Shown piece after piece: positions 1-9,231 of a stretch of DNA of 63,631 bases. The first letter of the stretch is position 1. Every line of letters begins with the position of its first letter. The position numbers were made by a program, and so were the translations under genes. Origin of the DNA: Methanomethylophilus sp963631655 (lineage in GTDB: Archaea > Thermoplasmatota > Thermoplasmata > Methanomassiliicoccales > Methanomethylophilaceae); NCBI GenBank assembly GCA_963631655.1, contig CAVGRR010000003.1, forward strand, positions 1 to 63,631, read 5' to 3'. The notes under the pieces were generated by a model, which saw only the letters and a program-made list of their open reading frames with translations, was not told the DNA's origin and searched no databases.

Positions 1-191
1 TGCCTGACCATGTGTTACTGTAATGCATTCACATTCTTTAACCGTAACACGAAATAGGCAGCTTTCCCACGAAAAGTGATAGAACCAAAAATCAACGTTT
101 CCATACAGGATATCAAACAATTTGTTTTTCAAAACTATCTCGGCAGGGATAGTTATGTTTTATATAGGACCAGCCGTTACCTAATCTTACT

Positions 192-267
192 GGGCTCGTG
201 GTCTAGGGGTTATGACGTCACATTGACATTGTGAAGGTCGCCAGTTCAAATCTGGCCGGGCCCACCA
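192..267 (+). tRNA. tRNA-Val (anticodon GAC)
   Basis: The cloverleaf folds completely. The acceptor stem GGGCTCG pairs with CGGGCCC, and the anticodon stem TCACA/TGTGA closes the loop TTGACAT, which gives anticodon GAC. The T-arm contains GTTCAAATC. The discriminator is A264, and CCA is encoded at 265-267. A TATA-like stretch (TTTTATATAGG, about 157-167) lies about 25-35 bp upstream and is the likely promoter. The preceding bases 1-156 show no gene. Confidence 0.95.
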
Positions 268-389
268 GGTTTTTACCCCACTTTGATTGAAATCACAAAG
301 TTCTGATTTCGTATTCCGATCCGAATCCTATTTAACATATCGGCTGTCGATTCCGAAACAGAAAATCTGTATGTGCCAGATACCCGAAA

Positions 390-1517
390 TCACGGCATCA
401 GGGCGATGTTCTCACTGCTGATGATATCCTTGTGTTTCATCTTGGCTCCGAGAACGGCCTTGGCCTCATCGGACCTCATTCCGCGGATGCGATTGATGTC
501 CTCCGCACCGTAATCGGGACTTCCGCGTGCAACAACCGTGGTGCCGCAAACGATGTCCACAACATCCCCTGCTTCAAAAGACCCAGATGCGAATTTCACG
601 CCCACAGGCAGAAGGGATCTGTGCGACTGAAGCGCCTTGGACGCACCTTCATCGATCATGATCTTCCCGTGAACGGACACGGACTTCATCCAACGCCTCT
701 TCTTGGTTATGGCGGAATCAGCAAGGAAAAGCGTTCCAACCGAATCACCGTTGGCCACGCGTTCGATCACATCAGGTGCGGTACCGGATGCGATGACCAT
801 CATGCATCCCGCATCCTGACAGATCTTGGCGGCCTTGATCTTGGTCTTCATACCTCCGGTACCGACCTTGGAACCGGGACCTCCGGCGATGCTCTCGATG
901 GTATCATCTATGTCAGAAACGGTCTCGATGAGCTTGGCGGTCGAATCGGTGTGCGGATTGCCGGAATAGAGTCCATCCACATCGGAGAGGATCAGCAGAA
1001 GGTCTGCATCGGCCCTGCTTGCAATGACAGCGGAAAGGGTGTCGTTATCCCCGAAGGCGGCCCCGATCTCCTTGATGCAGATCGCATCGTTCTCATTGAA
1101 GATGGGCACCACACCGTATTTCAGAAGGGTTGTAACAGTGTTGTTGAGGTTCAGAACGGTGTCCCTGTTCGAGTAGTCGTCCATAGTGATGAGGATCTGA
1201 GCAACGTTAAGTCCGAACTTCTGGAAACTGTCGTTCCATTTCTGCATCAGGATGCTCTGTCCCACGGAGGCGGCTGCCTGTTTGATCGGAACTTCATTGG
1301 GTTTCGGACGGGCATTCATCGCCTGCAGTCCGATGGCGACCGCACCGGAGGATACGATAAGGACATCCTTTCCCGCCTCGATCAGGCGGTGGATCTGGGC
1401 TGCGACATCGTCCATGAACTCCTCACTGGGGGTTGGGCCTCCGCGGGTGATGGTGGATGAACCCACTTTGATGACGATACGCTCGGCCGACTGCAGATGA
1501 TCCTTTCTCGATACCAT
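390..1517 (-). CDS. proB: Glutamate 5-kinase (ProB)
   Basis: This enzyme phosphorylates L-glutamate to gamma-glutamyl phosphate with ATP, the first step of proline synthesis, in the cytoplasm. The 375 residues match the full bacterial-type architecture. An amino-acid kinase domain covers about residues 10-260, with the N-terminal motif KVGSSTIT, SSGAVAIGL, NENDA and FGDNDTLSA. A C-terminal PUA domain follows from about residue 285. It starts four bases after the proA stop codon, so the two are co-transcribed as proA-proB and the unstable intermediate can pass directly to ProA. No proC is present here. Function is confident from the conserved motifs. Confidence 0.96.
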   Translation of the reverse strand: MVSRKDHLQSAERIVIKVGSSTITRGGPTPSEEFMDDVAAQIHRLIEAGKDVLIVSSGAVAIGLQAMNARPKPNEVPIKQAAASVGQSILMQKWNDSFQKFGLNVAQILITMDDYSNRDTVLNLNNTVTTLLKYGVVPIFNENDAICIKEIGAAFGDNDTLSAVIASRADADLLLILSDVDGLYSGNPHTDSTAKLIETVSDIDDTIESIAGGPGSKVGTGGMKTKIKAAKICQDAGCMMVIASGTAPDVIERVANGDSVGTLFLADSAITKKRRWMKSVSVHGKIMIDEGASKALQSHRSLLPVGVKFASGSFEAGDVVDIVCGTTVVARGSPDYGAEDINRIRGMRSDEAKAVLGAKMKHKDIISSENIALMP

Positions 1518-1521
1518 GAAC

Positions 1522-2829
1522 TCACTCCCCGTACCTGCGGTCCGTCTTTATGTGCGTGTACGGACGGGCATCCTTTCCGGAATAGTCCTTGACCGCCTGT
1601 CCGTGCCCCACCAGGACGTATTTGTAACTGGTCAGGCCTTCCATTCCCATCGGTCCGCGGGCATGGATCTTTCCTGTGGAGATACCCACTTCGGCACCTT
1701 TTCCGAAACGGTATCCGTCTGCGAAACGGGTGGACGCGTTTATGAAGACGTCTGCGGAATCCACGGACCTGACGAACTCGGCCTGTTTCTCCTTGTTCTC
1801 TGTGATGATGGAATCGGTGTGATGGGAACCGTGGGTGTTGATGAATTGGATGGCCTCTTCCAGACCGCTCACCTCGCGGATGGCGATGACCAGGTCATCG
1901 TACTCAGCGTACCAGTCGTCCTCAGTGGCGGTCTCGAAATCGAATCCGAGGAGATACTTTCCGAGACGTTCGTCGACCTTCATCTTCACGCCGTTAGCGA
2001 CGAAGAGGTCCGCCATGCGGGGAAGGAAGTATCCTGCGATCTTCTTGTCGACGAGCAGCTTCTCGGCAGCGTTGCAGGCCGCCGGATATTGGATTTTGGA
2101 GTCAAGAACGACATTGAGCGCGGTGGTGATGTCCGCCTCGGAATCCACATACACACTGCACACTCCGGACGAATGTCCCAGCACGGGAATATTGGTGTTG
2201 GAGCTGATATACTTCACGAACCCGTAGGAGCCGCGGGGGATGAGGAGATCGATGTACTCGTCGAGCTTCAGGATCTCGGAGATCTCCTCCCTTGTCTCCA
2301 ACAGGACAAACGCATCCTCGGGCACGCCCTGCGAACCGGCGGCCTTCCTGAGGATATCGAAAAGGAGCCTGTTGGAACGTTTCGCCTCGCTTCCTCCCTT
2401 GAAGACGATCGCATTGCCGGTCTTCAGACACAGCGACATGATCTGCGGAACGACCTCGGGACGGGATTCGAAAATGACCCCGATGAGACCGATCGGACAC
2501 CTGATCTGGTAAAGGTCCAGGCCTTTGTCGAGCTCCATGGAGGACATCGTCTCTCCGATAGGGTCATCCAGTTCGGAGACGCTCAGAATGCTGTCCACCA
2601 TGTCCTGCACCTTGTTCTCGTTGAGCTTGAGCCTCTTCAGAAGTTCGGGTGCGATCGAATCCTTCGATTCGCTGACATCCTCGGCGTTGACGCGGAGGAT
2701 CTCTTCTTTGTTGGCAAGTATTGCCTCGGCCATCGAACGAAGCGCAGCATTCTTCACTTCAGTTCCGAGTGCCGCCAGTCTCAGCGATGCGGCCTTGGCA
2801 CATTTGATCTCGGATTCGATACCGACCAT
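1522..2829 (-). CDS. proA: Gamma-glutamyl phosphate reductase (ProA)
   Basis: This NADPH-dependent enzyme reduces gamma-glutamyl phosphate to glutamate semialdehyde, the second step of proline synthesis. It has the aldehyde dehydrogenase fold. The catalytic cysteine is seen at about residue 252 in the motif PAACNAAEKLLVD, and ESRPEVVPQ and FKGGSEAKRSN are typical of the family. At 435 residues it is slightly longer than the usual 415 or so; the extra sequence is spread out and not an added domain. It is the first gene of the proA-proB pair. Transcription starts in the 2830-2940 interval, shared divergently with the ATPase gene at 3043. Confidence 0.96.
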   Translation of the reverse strand: MVGIESEIKCAKAASLRLAALGTEVKNAALRSMAEAILANKEEILRVNAEDVSESKDSIAPELLKRLKLNENKVQDMVDSILSVSELDDPIGETMSSMELDKGLDLYQIRCPIGLIGVIFESRPEVVPQIMSLCLKTGNAIVFKGGSEAKRSNRLLFDILRKAAGSQGVPEDAFVLLETREEISEILKLDEYIDLLIPRGSYGFVKYISSNTNIPVLGHSSGVCSVYVDSEADITTALNVVLDSKIQYPAACNAAEKLLVDKKIAGYFLPRMADLFVANGVKMKVDERLGKYLLGFDFETATEDDWYAEYDDLVIAIREVSGLEEAIQFINTHGSHHTDSIITENKEKQAEFVRSVDSADVFINASTRFADGYRFGKGAEVGISTGKIHARGPMGMEGLTSYKYVLVGHGQAVKDYSGKDARPYTHIKTDRRYGE

Positions 2830-2939
2830 AAGGTCTTCATAACAATCTGGTTTATAGAATTCTTCTTACGTATGCTTCGCCAGATTCGGCCCGGGATCAT
2901 GAACAGCCTGTGATAATGAAACCTTTGTTAATCAGAAAT

Positions 2940-3041
2940 GTTTCCTTATGTATCCGAAAGATTCCCTGTTTTTAGACAAAGTTTCCTTATGTATCCGAAA
3001 TAATCCCAATTTTTATATCCTGTTTCCGTATATATCCGAAA
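2940..3041 (+). repeat. Three phased 20-bp promoter repeats upstream of ATPase gene
   Basis: GTTTCCTTATGTATCCGAAA occurs at 2940-2959 and 2981-3000. A variant, GTTTCCGTATATATCCGAAA, lies at 3022-3041. The period is exactly 41 bp. The spacers are 21 bp and share a TCCC-NN-TTTTTA core. The last spacer contains TTTTTATATCC, a TATA box about 25 bp before the start codon at 3043, so repeat 3 would overlap the transcription start. This looks like an array of operator sites for a dedicated or autogenous regulator. Confidence 0.8.
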
Positions 3042-3042
3042 C

Positions 3043-4233
3043 ATGAACTATGTCGAACGCCCCCTGTACCTGGATCGCATAAGGCCGTTTGCAAAGAACG
3101 GCAATGCAAAGATCATAACCGGCATCAGGAGGTCCGGCAAATCCACGATGCTGAAGGAATTGGACAGGATCACCGACGGCCGCATCCTTGTTATCAATAT
3201 GGAACTGTGGAGAAACCGCAAGTTCAAAGACCCAGATATCCTCTACGAATACATCCACGGCTCCATCGCAGATGGGATCAAAGTGGTCGCCATAGATGAA
3301 ATCCAGGACATTGACCATTGGCAGGACCTGGTGAGATCGCTAATAGCCGAAGGCAATTGTGACCTGTACATCACCGGATCCAATTCCAGGTTGCTATCCG
3401 GTGAATTCGGCAGTCTGCTCACGGGAAGATACAATCTGTTCGACAACTTCACACTCACCTACTCGGAATGTGCCAGATTCGCAGAAGCGTATCTGGAGAA
3501 GGACATGGACGTCTTCTCCAGATTCCTGCATGTCGGAGGTTTTCCTTCGGTATGGCGCAATAATTATGCCGAATCCGATGCGTTCTCTGAGATCCGTGAT
3601 ATCCTCTACTCGATACAGATGCACGACATAGTCTCCCGTTATGACGTAAAAAGATCGGACCTTCTGGAAAGGATCTTCCGTTTCATCTGCGACAACGTGG
3701 GCAGCAGGGTGTCTGTGAACAATATCTTCAAAGTCCTGCATAATGAAGATATGAAACTGTCCAAGGACCATGTGTACGAGTACATCAGCTATCTTGAATC
3801 TGCCTGTCTGATCTACAAGGCGAAGATGTATGATGTCAAAGGAAAAAAGATCCTGACTGCCACATACAAATACTACCTGGCGGACATCGGACTGAAGAAT
3901 GCAGCATACGGATTCAGATCAGAGGACATCGGCGGATATGTGGAAAACATCCTCTATCTGGAAATGAGGGCAAGAGGATATGATGTCTGGCTGGGGGATT
4001 ATTCCGGTAAAGAAGTGGATTTCGTCTGTATGAAAGGAAAAGACATCATCTACGTCCAGGCGACCACGCGCCTGTCAGGAGAGGACGTGGTCAGGAGAGA
4101 ATTCGGAAATCTCCGCGACATCCCCGACAACCACAAGAAATACGTTGTAGTGCTGGAAAAATCGCCACTGGATTCGGATTTGGATGGTATAATATGTGTC
4201 ACACTCGAAGATTTTCTTAAAAACAAACTCTGA
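3043..4233 (+). CDS. AAA_14/DUF4143 family ATPase
   Basis: This 396-residue protein belongs to the archaeal and bacterial AAA_14 plus DUF4143 family, whose cellular role is not established. The Walker A segment is GIRRSGKST at residues 27-35, and the Walker B DE pair is at 85-86 in VVAIDEIQD. ITGSNSRLL is the sensor-1 region. A helix-turn-helix-like segment lies at about 205-260. The C-terminal DUF4143 part resembles a PD-(D/E)XK nuclease fold (KEVDFVCMKGKDIIYVQ). It is a single gene with its own promoter carrying three phased repeats. A paralogue with the same organisation lies at 49627. Possible roles include autoregulation or a toxin/antitoxin- or defence-like function; this is inference only. 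Confidence 0.85.
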   Translation: MNYVERPLYLDRIRPFAKNGNAKIITGIRRSGKSTMLKELDRITDGRILVINMELWRNRKFKDPDILYEYIHGSIADGIKVVAIDEIQDIDHWQDLVRSLIAEGNCDLYITGSNSRLLSGEFGSLLTGRYNLFDNFTLTYSECARFAEAYLEKDMDVFSRFLHVGGFPSVWRNNYAESDAFSEIRDILYSIQMHDIVSRYDVKRSDLLERIFRFICDNVGSRVSVNNIFKVLHNEDMKLSKDHVYEYISYLESACLIYKAKMYDVKGKKILTATYKYYLADIGLKNAAYGFRSEDIGGYVENILYLEMRARGYDVWLGDYSGKEVDFVCMKGKDIIYVQATTRLSGEDVVRREFGNLRDIPDNHKKYVVVLEKSPLDSDLDGIICVTLEDFLKNKL

Positions 4234-4334
4234 ACGCATATCTCGCCAATATATACATAGCAAATCTAACACGATGTCTTGGGCCCCTTTCCTGCACAAG
4301 ATGATTTATAAGTGAAAGCGATTGAACCTTTCAA

Positions 4335-4420
4335 GCCGAGATAGCCAAGCCCGGTATGGCGGCAGTCTCGAAAACTGCTGGTCTGTGACCTCGGGAGTTC
4401 GAATCTCTCTCTCGGCGCCA
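4335..4420 (+). tRNA. tRNA-Ser (anticodon CGA)
   Basis: This is a class II tRNA with a long variable arm. The acceptor stem GCCGAGA pairs with TCTCGGC. The anticodon stem GCAGT/ACTGC encloses CTCGAAA, giving anticodon CGA. The T-loop is GTTCGAATC, the discriminator is G4417, and CCA is encoded at 4418-4420. Confidence 0.95.
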
Positions 4421-4497
4421 TCTTCTGATTAATCCTACCTCTTGCTGAATGGTTCTCCGGGGACAGTATCTTTTATCGCACCTGCAATGTCCCAGCA

Positions 4498-5652
4498 ATG
4501 GCAGTAACGACCTTCTCCGACCTCGAATCCTTCTTCAGATGCCCCTACGCCTACAGGCTGGACAGGACCGAGGCGTACCAGGAGAGGATCACCCTCGACG
4601 AATGCCTCGGAAAATCAGTGAACGATACGATCAGGGAGTTCTCCAAGTCCCGCATCCTCGGCTACCGTATGAAAGAGGAAAAGGTCCTGGAGTCATTTTG
4701 GGTCCACTGGGACATCAACGTCACGAAAGTTTACAATCCCACCCGCGAGGATGCCATACAGTACATCCGCATCGGGGAAAAATGCATCAGGAACTTCGTC
4801 CACCAGTCCACGAAGTTCGGTGCCGTGGACATCGTGGCATCGGACATGGAGGGGATACTCCGTCTCCCCCGGAACAACGAGATCCTCGTCACCATACAGG
4901 AACTCGGAAGAAGAGGCACCACCGCATTCATCACGAAATACATCGTCGATACGGAAATGGGCTCCAGAGATGACCTCAGGAATGATATCGAGATGCGTGC
5001 GACCGCGTTATGGGCAATGGACAACATAGAGGCGAGGGAGATCGTCATGAGATGGGTTTTCCTGGTCCAGGACCTCACCACCGAGCTCACCGCTTCAAGA
5101 ACAGATTGCAAATCCGCAGCCGAAACGGTGTCTTCACGTATCGACGACCTGAACTCCTCGAAGGATCCACTGCCTGTGGAATCCGACCGCTGTCAGTCAT
5201 GCCAGTATCAGTCAAGATGTCCGCGTTTCCTTCATGAACTCTCCGTGAAGAAGAACGGCCCGGACAGGGGGTCGGAGCTCACCGACAAATACCTTGAGAT
5301 CGAAGGCAAGAAGCAGGCCCTGAAGAACAGGATAGAACTCCTGAACGCGGAACAGGATGCCCTCAAAGCGGAGATAGTCGCATTCTCCGACTCCAACAGA
5401 TACATGTCCCTGTACGGAAAGGACGGGAAGATCCTCATCCGCCACGAGAAGAAGGCAGAACTCCCGACAGATAAAACGAGGATCATCGCGAGACTGAAGG
5501 AAACAGGACAGTATGATTCGATCTCGATGCCCAACTACTCCCGCCTCCGTTCCGACATAGCCAAGGGTACCGCAGACCCTGAGATCATCAGGATGTCTAA
5601 TGTGGAGACGGTCGACAAGATCTACATCAAAAGAAAAGATGAACGATCCTGA
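4498..5652 (+). CDS. Cas4/RecB-like PD-(D/E)XK superfamily protein with four-cysteine cluster
   Basis: The N-terminus has the RecB/Cas4 signature SFFRCPYAYRLD with Cys15. Three further cysteines follow at 232, 235 and 241 (CQSCQYQSRCP). This CX2CX5C plus N-terminal Cys layout is the one that binds a [4Fe-4S] cluster in Cas4 and AddB nucleases. The segment where the D...(D/E)XK active site should be reads GILRLPRNNEILVTIQEL, with no clear catalytic lysine, so nuclease activity is doubtful. Residues 265-310 form a predicted coiled coil absent from ordinary Cas4. There is no CRISPR array or other cas gene in the window. It stands alone between tRNA-Ser and a methyltransferase. Confidence 0.75.
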   Translation: MAVTTFSDLESFFRCPYAYRLDRTEAYQERITLDECLGKSVNDTIREFSKSRILGYRMKEEKVLESFWVHWDINVTKVYNPTREDAIQYIRIGEKCIRNFVHQSTKFGAVDIVASDMEGILRLPRNNEILVTIQELGRRGTTAFITKYIVDTEMGSRDDLRNDIEMRATALWAMDNIEAREIVMRWVFLVQDLTTELTASRTDCKSAAETVSSRIDDLNSSKDPLPVESDRCQSCQYQSRCPRFLHELSVKKNGPDRGSELTDKYLEIEGKKQALKNRIELLNAEQDALKAEIVAFSDSNRYMSLYGKDGKILIRHEKKAELPTDKTRIIARLKETGQYDSISMPNYSRLRSDIAKGTADPEIIRMSNVETVDKIYIKRKDERS

Positions 5653-5817
5653 CATCTGGGTCTTTGCATTTTCATACCCCAGGACCTGTTGAAAAACGAT
5701 GTTTATTTACTCCGGCTGTAATGCCACATACATAACCTGCGACCATGTCCCAGACGTCCGGAACCGATGTTCCGGCAGGGCCGGCGGTCACAGGATCAGG
5801 TACATTCGAGGAATAAC

Positions 5818-6435
5818 ATGGCAAGAGAAGATCAATACATGAACCCGCAGGGTGAAGAGGGCAGGGAAGTTCTGAAAAGCATGAACGAACACCACCGCGA
5901 CCTGACGATCTGGGGTCTTTCCAACATCCCTCCCATGCACGCCACACGCATCCTGGACATCGGCTGCGGCGGCGGAAACACCATCAAGATGCTTTCCGTG
6001 AAATACCCCAACGCCACCATCGACGGGATCGACATCTCGGAAGAAGCGGTCAAGGCCACTCTGGAGACCAACTCGGTCTTCCACAAATGGGGCAAGGTGA
6101 ACGCATCCGTCGCCTCTGTCGAGAACATCCCGTTCCCCGAGGACACATTCGACATCATCACCGCCGTGGAGACCTATTTCTTCTGGCCAGACCTCGAAAA
6201 GAGCATCTCCCATGCGGTCTCCCGTCTGAAGAAGGGCGGCGTCCTGTGCATCGTATCAGAGCAGTATTTCACCGACAAGAACAGAGCAGACCTCGAGGCA
6301 TCCTGCCAAAAGTACCACATGAACATCGTCGAGAACGATGTCCTGAAAGGTTACCTGGAACAGTGCGGACTGAAGACCCAGATGTCCCTTGTCGAAGAGA
6401 AGAACTGGGTCGTCTTCATAGGGATCAAAGAGTGA
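5818..6435 (+). CDS. Class I SAM-dependent methyltransferase
   Basis: This 205-residue protein has the Rossmann-type methyltransferase motif I LDIGCGGGNTIKML, then an acidic ribose-binding residue in DGIDIS and motif II/III features (FDIITAVETYFFW). Its substrate cannot be read from the sequence. An upstream in-frame ATG exists, but the ATG at 5818 follows a good ribosome-binding site (CGAGG) and removes a low-quality N-terminus, so it is preferred. It converges with the membrane protein gene at 6437, one base apart; the two stop codons lie in a small inverted repeat (GAGTGA-ATCACTC). Confidence 0.85.
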   Translation: MAREDQYMNPQGEEGREVLKSMNEHHRDLTIWGLSNIPPMHATRILDIGCGGGNTIKMLSVKYPNATIDGIDISEEAVKATLETNSVFHKWGKVNASVASVENIPFPEDTFDIITAVETYFFWPDLEKSISHAVSRLKKGGVLCIVSEQYFTDKNRADLEASCQKYHMNIVENDVLKGYLEQCGLKTQMSLVEEKNWVVFIGIKE

Positions 6436-6436
6436 A

Positions 6437-7450
6437 TCACTCCGGGTTCTCCTCGGAGGTCTCCTCCTCAGGGGCATCCTCGGTATGGTGGGGGAGCAAC
6501 CCTTTCCTCTTGACCGGCGCGGACCTCACCTGGATATTGATGAAGACCCCTTCGTTACCGTAGATACGAATGTTGTCCCTGGCCTCAGAAACGATGGACT
6601 GCACCATCTCGAACTGAGGTCCCTGGATGAACTGTCCTCCCTCGGAAGGGATGAGTTTCACGTGAGGAACGGGATCGTCCTTCAGCAGCTGTACCAATAA
6701 CTGGACCTTACTGTCTCCGCCGAGCAGGTCCACCTTCACCTCTTTCTCCACCGGCCCAAGGTTGACCACAGGCCAATTGTCCCTGTCGAGAAGACGTTCC
6801 AGACTTTCCGGTGTCATATACACGTCCCTGTCCGAATGAAGTACAGGTTCCAGCGCGATGAGGTTGTTCTCTATCCTCTTCGTCGGGAACGGGATCCATA
6901 TACCCTTGCGGGTCAGGATCCATACGAAGACCACGTTCACAAAAATCATCGGGAAGATGGACGAATACATGATCAGAATATCCGTTATGGTCATCTCGGA
7001 ATACCAGTCGATGACCATCGGAATGACGCCCATCGCCATCTGACATCCTACCACCACACAGAGTTTGACGACATACCTCCTGTACTGGAACAGATATGCC
7101 ACCGAGAATGCCATCTCCGCGAAACCCAGGAGACTGGTCAGAAATCCCAGGAAGAACATGTAGGCATAGTCGTCGTAACTCATGAAGAAGATGTTCTGAA
7201 GGATCGTTGCGACACCCAGCGCCATACCGCACAGATAGATGCAGCGATGACCGCTCATGTCCCTGTTGATGATCATCCAGACGCCCACCAGGAAGAGGAC
7301 TATGTAGGAAAGTATGGTCGCGGCGGACTCTTTATCGAATGGGGCCGTGAAATATTCCAGCATGAGATAATACGCACTGGACAGAATCAAGGCGGCACCC
7401 AAGATCAGAACAACCGAGATGCCTCTGATCTCAAGTTTGACCGGCTTCAT
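6437..7450 (-). CDS. Polytopic membrane protein with C-terminal cytoplasmic domain
   Basis: The family is not recognised. The 337 residues contain about six to seven hydrophobic helices within roughly residues 10-190 (for example LILGAALILSSAYYLML and YIVLFLVGVWMII). A soluble C-terminal domain of about 130 residues follows, with no cysteines or obvious catalytic motif. The last residues are acidic (EDAPEEETSEENPE). Its start overlaps the stop of the upstream gene by four bases (ATGA), so it is translationally coupled. The two proteins share the layout membrane bundle followed by soluble domain, suggesting ancient duplication and a two-subunit membrane complex. The role is unknown; a sensor or receptor is one possibility. 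Confidence 0.7.
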   Translation of the reverse strand: MKPVKLEIRGISVVLILGAALILSSAYYLMLEYFTAPFDKESAATILSYIVLFLVGVWMIINRDMSGHRCIYLCGMALGVATILQNIFFMSYDDYAYMFFLGFLTSLLGFAEMAFSVAYLFQYRRYVVKLCVVVGCQMAMGVIPMVIDWYSEMTITDILIMYSSIFPMIFVNVVFVWILTRKGIWIPFPTKRIENNLIALEPVLHSDRDVYMTPESLERLLDRDNWPVVNLGPVEKEVKVDLLGGDSKVQLLVQLLKDDPVPHVKLIPSEGGQFIQGPQFEMVQSIVSEARDNIRIYGNEGVFINIQVRSAPVKRKGLLPHHTEDAPEEETSEENPE

Positions 7451-8517
7451 GCGCTCACGACCTTGGAGTCGGGTTGCTCAATATTTTCGGGACATTCGGC
7501 GACTGTGGCGGTCGCTGCAGAAGGGTCCGGTTCGGGTTCTTCGATCATGAGGCGCATACAGACCCCCCTCTTACCGAAAACGAGCAGCCATCTGCAGGCG
7601 GATTCGTCCGTGTGTATGAGTGCAGATGTGGCTGAAAACCTATGGGCCTGGATGAGCGTACCGTCCAGGTGGTCGGAGATCGTGAAATAAAGTTCATCCG
7701 AACCGACCCATTTCTGGACCAGGATCTCGGATACTCCGTCCACATTCTTCATCCTGAACCAGTACTCGCATTCCACCGGACCGCCGTCCAGGACCTGTGC
7801 CCAATCGGAACGATCCTCGAACGATCTCGAAAGAACAAGTGCGTCCTCCTCGGAGATGGTCGATTCCGGATCGGTATACTGTGTACGGCGGATCTTGTTC
7901 AGGGTCTCGTTATGTATCGCCAAAACGTCAGATGCGCACAGAACTTCGGAGTCAAGAAGTCCGATGTAGAAGAGATACAGCACACACATGATGACCACAC
8001 CGGGCATCGTCTGTATAACATCATTGAGTGTCCCTCCGAGATGTATCATGAACACGATGGTCGACAAGTTGATGAGGAAAAGCACCAGCGTACAGAGGAT
8101 CAGACTTATACGGTTGCGGCTGACCCCCCGGAGGAAAGAGCGCCCGGAGATCATCAGGTTGATGGCGAGGATGGTGATGGCCAGGTAAAGCACCCCCTCC
8201 ATAGAACCGGCCTGGATTTTAGGTGCAGCAGAAAGGAACCTGTACCCTCCGAGCGAAAGTGCGTATATTCCGACAGAGCGCAGAAGATTACGGTTGCGGT
8301 CAAGCAGAATTATCGATCCGCCCAACAGCAGAATAAGATAGCGCCCTATCTCGTACCACTCATATGTGAAGAATTCCGAATAGATGTGGACCTGGTACAA
8401 CTCTTCCAGAGAATAGACGACCATCAATGCGGCAAGGATGAAATTGTAAAACTTGAATACAAATTCAACCGAATGATGGACGAATCTGTTGACCAATTGA
8501 GTGTATGCCTGGAACAT
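7447..8517 (-). CDS. Polytopic membrane protein, partner of the downstream gene
   Basis: The family is not recognised. The 356 residues have several transmembrane helices within about 20-215 (YLILLLGGSIILL, LILCTLVLFLINLSTIVFMI, VVIMCVLYLFYIGLL). A soluble C-terminal domain runs from about residue 235 to 345. The ATG at 8517 is preferred over a GTG nine codons upstream because a TATA-like TTTAAACG near 8550 would put the transcript start close to or within the longer form. It is the first gene of a two-gene operon and overlaps its partner by four bases. Confidence 0.65.
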   Translation of the reverse strand: MFQAYTQLVNRFVHHSVEFVFKFYNFILAALMVVYSLEELYQVHIYSEFFTYEWYEIGRYLILLLGGSIILLDRNRNLLRSVGIYALSLGGYRFLSAAPKIQAGSMEGVLYLAITILAINLMISGRSFLRGVSRNRISLILCTLVLFLINLSTIVFMIHLGGTLNDVIQTMPGVVIMCVLYLFYIGLLDSEVLCASDVLAIHNETLNKIRRTQYTDPESTISEEDALVLSRSFEDRSDWAQVLDGGPVECEYWFRMKNVDGVSEILVQKWVGSDELYFTISDHLDGTLIQAHRFSATSALIHTDESACRWLLVFGKRGVCMRLMIEEPEPDPSAATATVAECPENIEQPDSKVVSA

Positions 8518-8580
8518 TGGTACCTGATGTCTGCACAATCGCACTATCGTTTAAGAGTATTTTCATGAGTTAACCACGGA

Positions 8581-9231
8581 TCAAGGTGAAATTATCGGAA
8601 GTACTACTTCAGAGACACCTTCTGCCTTAAGACCCAGACACCCACTTTGTGCTGCAGGTCCGGAAAAATACCAATGCCCGTAATCGACCTTATCGAGTAT
8701 GCGGTCCAACATCTCACTGCCGTCGTTTTTCCAGGTTCTGGGACATGCGGAGGAAAGTACATAATCAACCTTATTCCCAACATTCAGCAAGTTCTTCTTA
8801 GCCTCAATCAAATCCTCATCAGTTATATCCTGTTCAGGCCACCAGGACCAATACTTCTCAGATTCGGACCGATCGGGGGTCACCGCCCCGCCCATGGTGA
8901 AGAATCTCCTTCCCCCAAGGGTGAACACCTGTCCGCGCATCAGATGATAGATCCCGCGGGAGAAGACCTGGATCTTCCCCCCGTTCCACGGGAATAAAGG
9001 ATACTCGGAAAGAAGATCGTAATCGTCGTATGCCCCGTCCAGGAAAAGCACCGAACAGGGAAGGTCACGATAGGCGGTGATGACCTTATCGAGGTCGGCA
9101 CGGGGTTCCGTGACCCCGCATCCGCCCAGAATGACGAGATAATCCTCCTTCCCCATCCGGTTGACGACGGGGTCGGAGACGAGACGCTCATAACCGGCCT
9201 CCCCGCGGGAGTCGCCGGTCACCGCGATCAC
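8581..9231 (-). CDS. Calcineurin-like phosphoesterase fold protein with degenerate metal site
   Basis: The overall layout follows small metallophosphoesterases: a beta-strand start, LFLDG, IYHLMRGQVFTLGGRRFFTMGGA, then VDYVLSSACP and YGHW. The metal ligands of the family are largely replaced. GDxH reads GDSR at 6-9, GD reads GG at 36-37, GNH reads GAY at 66-68, the HCCP histidine is Ala/Ser near 161-162, and GHxH reads GHWY at 185-188. Catalysis by the usual two-metal mechanism is therefore unlikely, and a binding or regulatory role is inferred. Its start overlaps the terC stop by four bases, so the two are coupled. Confidence 0.75.
   Translation of the reverse strand: MIAVTGDSRGEAGYERLVSDPVVNRMGKEDYLVILGGCGVTEPRADLDKVITAYRDLPCSVLFLDGAYDDYDLLSEYPLFPWNGGKIQVFSRGIYHLMRGQVFTLGGRRFFTMGGAVTPDRSESEKYWSWWPEQDITDEDLIEAKKNLLNVGNKVDYVLSSACPRTWKNDGSEMLDRILDKVDYGHWYFSGPAAQSGCLGLKAEGVSEVVLPIISP

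Noticed and set aside
2940..3041. The three 20-bp repeats as a mini CRISPR
   Set aside because: The spacers are similar to each other, the repeat is too short, and the array runs into a start codon with a TATA box in the last spacer.
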